A stretch of DNA of 5,161 nucleotides from an uncultured Bacilli bacterium (lineage in GTDB: Bacteria > Bacillota_I > Bacilli_A > RF39 > UBA660): assembly GCA_947623845.1 (NCBI GenBank), contig CANQHM010000063.1, positions 1 to 5,161 on the forward strand, written 5' to 3'. The notes under the pieces are model-generated. The model was not told the DNA's origin. It worked only from the letters and a program-made list of their open reading frames with translations, and made no database searches. Made by a program: the position numbers and the translations under genes. Positions 1 to 5,161 of this stretch are shown piece by piece. Numbering within the stretch: position 1 is the first letter of the stretch; each line of letters starts with the position of its first letter.

Positions 1-1745
1 TCTAATTTATTTTTAAATTCTTCGGTATTAATATTTTTAATATCTAACCCAATTTCTTGTAATAGTTTTTTAGTAACATCATAACTTTCTGGGTGAATCG
101 CGGTTTTATCTAAGATTTCATCACCATCATTAATTCGTAGAAATCCTATTGCTTGTTCATATATTTTAGCACTCATGCCCTTTAGTTTTAATATTTCTTC
201 TCTGGTTTTAAATCTTTTATTCTTAGTATAACTAACAATTGCATTAATAACGCTTTTTGTAAGTCCCGAAACATATTTTAAAATACTAGAACTAGCAGTA
301 TTAATATTTACTCCTACTTCATTAACTACTTTTTCCGTCGTAAAATCTAAACTTTCTTTTAAATTCTTTTGATTAACATCATGTTGATATTCGCCCACCC
401 CAATACTTTGAGGATCGATTTTTACAAGTTCAGATAGCGGGTCTTGAACACGTCTTCCAATCGAAATCGCACTTCTTTGTTCTACGGATAAAGAAGGAAA
501 TTCTTCCTTAGCTAACGGACTTGCACTATAAACACTCGCTCCCGCTTCACTAGTTATTACATATTTTACTGGTAATCCCTTAATCGCTTCCGCTACAAAG
601 GCTTCACTTTCTCTTGACGCCGTTCCATTCCCAATCGCAATTAAATCAATGTTATACTTACTAATCAACTCCCGTAATATCTTTGTTGCGCCCACTTTAT
701 CATTTTTAGGTTCATGAGGATAGATAACCGAAATATCTTCCATCGCCCCATTTTCATTTAATACTGCTAATTTACAACCTGTTCTAAAAGCGGGATCAAA
801 CCCTAAAACGCGCATTTTCTTTATCGGTCTTGTAAGAAGTAAATTCTCTAAATTTTCAGCGAAAGTTTTAATCGCAAGTTCTTCGGCTTTCTCTGTTAAC
901 TCACTTCTTATCTCCCGTAAAATACTAGGAATTATTAATCTTTTTAAAGCATCGGTAATAGAAGAAATGACAAAATCACAAACAAAAGAATCCTTATTTT
1001 TAATAATCTTTTCTTCTAACATATGTAAAACATAATCTTTATCATAATCAATACTAACGGAAAGTATGCCCTCTTTTTCACCCCTATTAATTGCTAATAC
1101 TCTAAAATGTTTAATATATTTTACCCGTTCACTAAATTCATAATACATTTTATAAGTTTTATTTTCGTCTTGGGCATCTTTCTTAATCTTACTAACTAAG
1201 ACCCCATTATTATAAATATAATTTCTAATTATCTTCCTGTAAAAAGCATTATCACTTATCCATTCCGCAATAATATAACCTGCTCCCTCTAAGGCTTTAG
1301 CGCTTTCCATATCAAATTTTATCGTTAAAGATTCTAAAGTTCCATTAGTTGGAAAAGCCATAATCATTTTAGCAAGCGGTTCTAAACCCATCTTTATGGC
1401 TTCACTAGCTTTTGTCTTTTTCTTTTCTTTAAAAGGTCGATATAAATCTTCTACTTCACTTAACTTCTCGGCATTTAAAATATTTTGTTCTAATTCAGGT
1501 GTTAATAAATCTTTTTCTTTAATTAATCTTATGACATCACATTTCTTATCATACAAATTTTTTTGATAAGTATATACTTCTTCAATACTTCTTATTTCAT
1601 CTTCATTAAGTCCGCCAGTTCTTTCTTTTCTATATCTTGCAATAAAAGGAATAGTCGCCCCCTCTTCTAACATACTTAATACTTCTTTTATTTGTTTATC
1701 TTCTAAATTTAAGATTTTTTTTACTTCATTTAATACAATATCCAT
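1..1745 (-). CDS. tex: Tex-family RNA-binding transcription accessory protein, C-terminus cut by window edge
   Basis: I translated 581 uninterrupted codons from the ATG at 1745-1743. Tex proteins are cytoplasmic nucleic-acid-binding proteins linked to transcription and gene expression. The family is usually about 715-780 residues, so roughly 140-200 are missing, including the S1 domain. Family landmarks are a helical N-terminal region with IPFIARYRKERTGGL (32-46), DLYRPFKEKKKTKASEA (100-116), FRVLAINRGEKEG (214-226), then the YqgF/RNase H-like domain from about 312 with GFDPAFRTGCK (315-325), AIGNGTASRESE (370-381), SEAGASVYSASPLAKEEFP (399-417), RSAISIGRRVQDPLSELVKI (424-443) and IGVGEYQHDV (448-457). 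The helix-hairpin-helix region follows at about 470-560, with NTASSSILKYVSGL (482-495) and EQAIGFLRI (530-538). The start is fixed by an AGGTGA ribosome site 6 nt upstream and an in-frame TGA at 1754-1752. An oddity is Ala319 where many relatives have Gly (DPG). The gene lies downstream of the ABC pair on the same strand but behind a terminator, so it is probably transcribed separately. The family call is firm; the exact cellular role is known only in general terms. Confidence 0.96.
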   Translation of the reverse strand, partial: MDIVLNEVKKILNLEDKQIKEVLSMLEEGATIPFIARYRKERTGGLNEDEIRSIEEVYTYQKNLYDKKCDVIRLIKEKDLLTPELEQNILNAEKLSEVEDLYRPFKEKKKTKASEAIKMGLEPLAKMIMAFPTNGTLESLTIKFDMESAKALEGAGYIIAEWISDNAFYRKIIRNYIYNNGVLVSKIKKDAQDENKTYKMYYEFSERVKYIKHFRVLAINRGEKEGILSVSIDYDKDYVLHMLEEKIIKNKDSFVCDFVISSITDALKRLIIPSILREIRSELTEKAEELAIKTFAENLENLLLTRPIKKMRVLGFDPAFRTGCKLAVLNENGAMEDISVIYPHEPKNDKVGATKILRELISKYNIDLIAIGNGTASRESEAFVAEAIKGLPVKYVITSEAGASVYSASPLAKEEFPSLSVEQRSAISIGRRVQDPLSELVKIDPQSIGVGEYQHDVNQKNLKESLDFTTEKVVNEVGVNINTASSSILKYVSGLTKSVINAIVSYTKNKRFKTREEILKLKGMSAKIYEQAIGFLRINDGDEILDKTAIHPESYDVTKKLLQEIGLDIKNINTEEFKNKL

Positions 1746-1751
1746 TTTAAT

Positions 1752-1757
1752 TCACCT
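1752..1757 (-). promoter_or_regulatory. Ribosome binding site of tex (AGGTGA)
   Basis: The minus strand reads AGGTGA, then six bases (ATTAAA), then the ATG at 1745. The last three bases of the motif form a TGA stop in the tex frame, so translation cannot start further upstream. This decides the start codon. Confidence 0.85.
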
Positions 1758-1762
1758 ATTTA

Positions 1763-1771
1763 ATTATACCA
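1763..1771 (-). promoter_or_regulatory. Extended -10 promoter element for tex
   Basis: The minus strand carries TGGTATAAT (1771 down to 1763), an exact match to the extended -10 consensus TGnTATAAT for the housekeeping sigma factor. No convincing -35 box is seen: the bases at the right distance (about 1786-1792) are CTGTTTT, inside the T-rich tail of the upstream terminator. An extended -10 can work without a -35. Initiation 6-7 nt downstream would fall near 1757-1756, giving a leader of only about a dozen bases that begins at the ribosome site. The element lies between a terminator and a gene, which supports it, but TATAAT arises easily by chance in AT-rich DNA. Confidence 0.5.
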
Positions 1772-1792
1772 AAGAACCCACCCAAAAAACAG

Positions 1793-1818
1793 AAAAAAAT
1801 TCCTATTTCTAGGAATTT
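1793..1818 (-). terminator. Rho-independent terminator of the ABC exporter operon
   Basis: On the minus strand AAATTCCTA (1818-1810) pairs perfectly with TAGGAATTT (1805-1797) around a GAAA loop (1809-1806), making a 9-bp stem. A run of seven T (1799-1793) overlaps the 3' arm and continues as CTG and six more T (to 1784). The stem has only two G-C pairs, but the geometry is that of an intrinsic terminator. The 5' arm takes in the last two bases of the TAA stop of the second ABC gene. In the plus direction the hairpin is not followed by a T tract, so it should act only on leftward transcription. Confidence 0.8.
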
Positions 1819-3616
1819 ATAAAGTTTCAAATTGCGAATTATATAACTCGGCATAGAATCCATTTTGTTTAAGTAATTCTTCATGATTACCTTGTTCTAC
1901 AATATTTCCATCTTTCATAACTAAGATAAGGTCCGCATTACGAATCGTTGATAACCTATGCGCGATGATAAATGAAGTTCTACCTTCCATTAGTTTATCC
2001 ATCGCTTGTTGAATTAAAACTTCGGTTCTTGTATCAACATTTGATGTAGCTTCATCTAGTATTAAAACTTTAGGATTTGCCAGTATCGCTCTTGCAATCG
2101 TAAGTAATTGTTTTTGACCGCCCGAAACATTATCGGCCTCTTCATTTAAAACCATATTATAACTATTAGGTAAAGTTTGAATAAAGTGGTGTACTCCTAC
2201 TTCTTTCGCCGCCGCGATAACTTCATCATCCGTGGCTTTTAAATTACCATATCTTAGATTATCCATAATCGTGCCATTAAATAACCAAGTATCTTGTAAA
2301 ACCATGCCAAAGACATCTCGTAAATCACTACGTTTATAACTATTAATATTTTCTTTATCAATTAAGATTTCTCCATCATTTACACGATAGAAGTTCATTA
2401 ATAGTTTAACAATTGTCGTTTTACCAGCTCCCGTAGGACCCACTATCGCTACTTTTTCACCTGGTTTAATCTTCGCACTAAAGTCTTTGATTATCGTTTT
2501 ATCTTCATCATAACCAAACTTAACGTGTTTAAATTCTACAGCTCCCTTAATATTAGCTAAGTTAATTTCTTTTTTACCTTCTTTACTTTCTTCTTCGCTA
2601 TCTAAGAATTCAAATACTCTTTCCGTCGCTGCCATCATTGATTGTAATAAACTAGATATTTGGGCAATTTGACTTATTGGATTAGTAAAATTTCTTGAGT
2701 ATTGTATGAATGATTGAATACTACCCACTTCAATTTTACCTTGAATTACAAAGTAACCTCCAACTATTGATACGGCCACATAACCTAAATTTCCCACAAA
2801 ATTCATAATTGGATGCATTAACCCAGATAAGAATTGACTATGCCATCCCGCATTATATAAGTTTTCATTTTCTTTTTGGAAGCCATCTAAGAATTTATCT
2901 TCGGCATTAAATGATTTAATAACATTATGTCCACTATACATTTCTTCAACTTTATCATTAACACTTGCTAAATAATTTTGTTGTGCTTTAAAGTATTTTT
3001 GAGATTTCCCCGCAATACCTAAGATCAAAAACATAGATATCGGTAAAATTAACAACGTAATAATGGTCATACTAACATTGATACTTAACATCATAATTAA
3101 AACGCCCACTACGGTAACTACACTCGTTATTAATTGTGTTGTAACTTGGTTTAAGTTCATCCCAATGGTATCAATATCATTTATTATTACGGATAATATC
3201 TCCCCATTATTCTTCTTATCAAAATAAGACATTGGAAGTTTATGTAATTTTTTAGATACTTCATTCCGCATTTTATAAGTAATTTTTTGGGAAACCCCTG
3301 CCATCACAAATCCCTCGATAAATGAGAATATAGCACTTACAACATATAAAATTACTAAAGTTAAGATAATTGTTCCTAATTTACCAAAATTTATACCTCC
3401 ACTACCCGTAATCTTAGCAATCAAGCCATTAAATACTTCGGTAATGGCATTCCCTTGAATTTTTGGACCTACAATATTAAATATTGTACTTAGTATTGCG
3501 ACAAAGAAAACAAATAATAATACTTTATGATAAGGTCTTAAATATTTAACTAACTTTTTTAATGTTCCTTTAAAGTCTTTTACTTTTTCATCATCTATTC
3601 TTCTACGATTATTCAT
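1817..3616 (-). CDS. Heterodimeric ABC exporter subunit with catalytic ATP site (YfiC/LmrD/TM288-like)
   Basis: This is a complete 599-residue half-transporter, the usual size for the family. It is an inner-membrane efflux protein that uses ATP to export a substrate, often a drug, lipid or peptide; the substrate cannot be read from sequence. A short basic N-terminus leads to KDFKGTLKKLVKYLRPY (13-29), typical of this subfamily. Six membrane segments lie near 31-50, 81-103, 160-178, 182-201, 268-291 and 297-325. The nucleotide-binding domain has A-loop Tyr369, Walker A GPTGAGKTT (393-401), Q-loop Gln441, signature VSGGQ (497-501), Walker B VLILDE (517-522) with catalytic Glu522, D-loop SNVD (525-528) and switch His553. 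All catalytic residues are present. The frame stays open upstream to an ATG at 3691, but the ATG at 3616 is chosen because AAAGGAGGA precedes it and the extra 25 residues would lie wholly over the upstream gene. It overlaps the preceding ABC gene by 8 nt, and the two are almost certainly partners. Confidence 0.95.
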   Translation of the reverse strand: MNNRRRIDDEKVKDFKGTLKKLVKYLRPYHKVLLFVFFVAILSTIFNIVGPKIQGNAITEVFNGLIAKITGSGGINFGKLGTIILTLVILYVVSAIFSFIEGFVMAGVSQKITYKMRNEVSKKLHKLPMSYFDKKNNGEILSVIINDIDTIGMNLNQVTTQLITSVVTVVGVLIMMLSINVSMTIITLLILPISMFLILGIAGKSQKYFKAQQNYLASVNDKVEEMYSGHNVIKSFNAEDKFLDGFQKENENLYNAGWHSQFLSGLMHPIMNFVGNLGYVAVSIVGGYFVIQGKIEVGSIQSFIQYSRNFTNPISQIAQISSLLQSMMAATERVFEFLDSEEESKEGKKEINLANIKGAVEFKHVKFGYDEDKTIIKDFSAKIKPGEKVAIVGPTGAGKTTIVKLLMNFYRVNDGEILIDKENINSYKRSDLRDVFGMVLQDTWLFNGTIMDNLRYGNLKATDDEVIAAAKEVGVHHFIQTLPNSYNMVLNEEADNVSGGQKQLLTIARAILANPKVLILDEATSNVDTRTEVLIQQAMDKLMEGRTSFIIAHRLSTIRNADLILVMKDGNIVEQGNHEELLKQNGFYAELYNSQFETL

Positions 3617-5161
3617 TTGCCAACTCCTCCTTTGATAATTGAGAATAAGCAATTTCTTGGTATACTTGATTATTTTTAAGTAATTCTTCATGCGTTCCTA
3701 TACCAACTATGCTTCCTTTATCTAAAACGATAATTTGATCAGCATGTAAAACGGTACTTATTCTTTGGGCAACTATAAAGACGGTTGCATCTTTAACTTC
3801 TTTCTTTAATTTTTTTCTTAAAGAGGCATCAGTTTTATAATCTAAGGCAGAGAATGAATCATCAAATATTAGAATTTGTGGTTGTTTAGCTAAAGCTCTT
3901 GCAATAGCCAGTCTTTGTCTTTGGCCTCCAGACACATTCGTTCCACCTTGACTTATCGCTTCTTCTAATCCTAAAGGTTTTTTACTGATAAATTCTTTTG
4001 CTTCCGCAATTTCTATTGCTTTTTCAATAACTTTATCATCTACTTTATCCATACCTAAAGTTAAATTAGAAAGAATTGTTCCACTAAATAGCATGCCTTT
4101 TTGGGGAACATACCCAATTAAATCCCGTAATTTTTCTTGGGTCATATCTTTAATGTTAACATCCCCTATGGTAATTTTTCCCCCAGTAACATCAAAGAAT
4201 CTTGGTATTAAATTAATTAAAGTCGATTTCCCACTACCAGTAGACCCAATAAACGCGGTCGTTGTTCCTGGTGTGGCTTTAAATGATACATTTTTAATAA
4301 CATCTTCTTCCGCATCTGGATATCTAAAATATACATCCTTAAATTCCACAATCCCACATTTATCTTTGGCAGGCATTTTAGGATCAAGTGGATCTACAAC
4401 ACTCGTCTTTGCATCTAATACTTCCCCAATTCTTCTTACAGATACCATTGCTCTTGGAAGCATAATAGATACTAAACTAAACATTAAGAAAGACATAATT
4501 ATTTGCATGGTATAAGTTATAAAAGCGATTAAATCTCCCACTTGAATTAAACCCGTATCAATCTTATCGGCTCCTACCCAAATAATTAATAATGCTGTAA
4601 TATTCATAAGTAGCATCATTAAAGGCGACATTAAAGACATTGTTCTTTCGACAAATAAATTTAATTTCGTTAAATTTTGATTTGCTTTATCAAATCTTTT
4701 CTTTTCATATTCTTCATTTGAGAATGCTCTTATAACTGGAATACCTGTTAAAGTTTCTCTTGCTACTAATGTAAGTTTATCTAATAATTTTTGCACTCTT
4801 CTAAATTTCGGCATTGCAAAAGTAAATAATGTAATAACAATTCCTAAAATACAACATAAAGCCACCCCAATAATCCATGACATAGCATTACCATTCACTT
4901 TTAAGAAAGCCCCGATTCCAATAATTGGTGCATAAAACAAAGTTCTTAAAAGCATACCAAATAGCATTTGAATATGTTGCACATCATTAGTACTTCTCGT
5001 AATTAAACTAGAAGTTTGAAAACTTTCAAATTCATGATGGGAAAAAGTCATAACTTTATTAACAATTTTTTCACGTAATAGATAAGCAAATTTCGAAGCA
5101 ATTCTACTTGCTAAGAAACTAGTTCCAATCGCTACTATCATAATTAGGAACGCAAATAAAA
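3609..5161 (-). CDS. Heterodimeric ABC exporter subunit with degenerate ATP site (YfiB/LmrC/TM287-like), N-terminus cut by window edge
   Basis: The frame is open from the right edge to a TAA at 3611-3609, giving 516 complete codons. Relatives are about 570-590 residues, so some 60-70 N-terminal residues with membrane segment 1 and part of segment 2 lie outside. The Met at 5141 is not the start: hydrophobic codons (LFAFLI) continue upstream and it falls inside a membrane helix. Numbering from that Met, membrane segments lie near 60-80, 87-109, 170-190 and 203-225. The coupling region has the usual ARETLTGIPVIRAF (127-140). The ATPase domain has A-loop Tyr274, Walker A GSTGSGKST (299-307), Q-loop Gln347, signature VSGGQ (403-407), Walker B ILIFDD (423-428), D-loop SALD (431-434) and VAQRIST (457-463). 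Asp428 replaces the catalytic Glu and Gln459 replaces the switch His, so its own site should hydrolyse ATP poorly or not at all. Its intact signature completes the catalytic site of the partner encoded immediately downstream. The substrate is unknown; multidrug export is the common guess for this class. Confidence 0.94.
   Translation of the reverse strand, partial: LFAFLIMIVAIGTSFLASRIASKFAYLLREKIVNKVMTFSHHEFESFQTSSLITRSTNDVQHIQMLFGMLLRTLFYAPIIGIGAFLKVNGNAMSWIIGVALCCILGIVITLFTFAMPKFRRVQKLLDKLTLVARETLTGIPVIRAFSNEEYEKKRFDKANQNLTKLNLFVERTMSLMSPLMMLLMNITALLIIWVGADKIDTGLIQVGDLIAFITYTMQIIMSFLMFSLVSIMLPRAMVSVRRIGEVLDAKTSVVDPLDPKMPAKDKCGIVEFKDVYFRYPDAEEDVIKNVSFKATPGTTTAFIGSTGSGKSTLINLIPRFFDVTGGKITIGDVNIKDMTQEKLRDLIGYVPQKGMLFSGTILSNLTLGMDKVDDKVIEKAIEIAEAKEFISKKPLGLEEAISQGGTNVSGGQRQRLAIARALAKQPQILIFDDSFSALDYKTDASLRKKLKKEVKDATVFIVAQRISTVLHADQIIVLDKGSIVGIGTHEELLKNNQVYQEIAYSQLSKEELANE
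3625..3633 (-). promoter_or_regulatory. Strong ribosome binding site of the second ABC subunit
   Basis: The minus strand reads AAAGGAGGA from 3633 to 3625. Its AAAGGAGG core is an extended match to the anti-Shine-Dalgarno of 16S rRNA, and the AGGAGG core lies 9 nt before the ATG at 3616. It sits inside the last codons of the upstream ABC gene and decides the start at 3616 over the ATG at 3691. Confidence 0.9.

Noticed and set aside
1793..1818. The terminator hairpin as a bidirectional terminator
   Set aside because: Read on the plus strand, the hairpin is followed by ATAAAG rather than a T tract, and no plus-strand gene runs into it.
3617..3691. N-terminal extension of the second ABC subunit starting at 3691
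   Set aside because: The 25 extra residues are encoded wholly within the end of the upstream ABC gene. The internal ATG at 3616 has a near-perfect ribosome site and gives the normal family length.
4093..4515. Plus-strand open frame of about 140 codons
   Set aside because: It lies entirely antisense to the well-supported ABC coding region, has no ribosome site before its ATG, and its translation resembles no known protein. It is a shadow of the real gene.
5139..5141. Met at 5141 as the real start of the first ABC subunit
   Set aside because: The frame remains open to the window edge with hydrophobic codons. Starting here would remove membrane segment 1 and half of segment 2. The gene is simply cut by the window.
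1..5161. A novel defence, mobile or RNA-based system
   Set aside because: Both strands were read for direct or inverted repeat arrays, tRNA-like folds, transposase-like frames and unfamiliar genes. Beyond the one terminator hairpin nothing stands out, and the three genes belong to well-known families.

Overview
This is a strongly AT-rich window in which all coding potential lies on the minus strand. Three protein genes fill it almost completely: a partial exporter subunit (5161 down to 3609), a complete second exporter subunit (3616 down to 1817), and the first 581 codons of a Tex-family protein (1745 down to 1). The gene content, the AGGAGG-type ribosome sites, the AT-rich codon choice and the style of the ABC pair point to a low-GC Gram-positive lineage (Bacillota, Bacilli or Erysipelotrichia-like). 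The tryptophan codons checked are TGG and no TGA falls inside a frame, so the standard bacterial code fits and a Mycoplasma/Spiroplasma-type code is not needed. Nothing narrower than that can be claimed from 5 kb.

In the direction of transcription (right to left), the window opens inside the first ABC half-transporter, whose N-terminus is cut off by the right edge. It overlaps the second half-transporter by 8 nt, and a near-perfect Shine-Dalgarno sequence for the second gene lies inside the end of the first. The two half-transporters have complementary ATPase defects. The first has Asp in place of the catalytic Glu and Gln in place of the switch His, while the second has both canonical residues. 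This is the hallmark of heterodimeric type IV ABC exporters of the TM287/288, LmrCD, BmrCD and YfiBC type, so the two proteins very probably form one efflux pump with one hydrolytic and one degenerate ATP site.

The ABC operon ends in a compact intrinsic terminator whose stem begins within the stop codon of the second gene. The remaining 71-bp gap (1746-1816) then carries an extended -10 promoter element and the ribosome site of the Tex gene. Tex is a conserved housekeeping nucleic-acid-binding protein. The visible part covers the helical N-terminal region, the YqgF/RNase H-like domain and most of the helix-hairpin-helix region. The C-terminal S1 domain lies beyond the left edge.

I see no mobile element, CRISPR array, RNA gene or unfamiliar gene, and no credible plus-strand gene. 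This is an ordinary chromosomal region. The points worth a second look are details of the exporter's ATP sites and of the very tight terminator/promoter junction.
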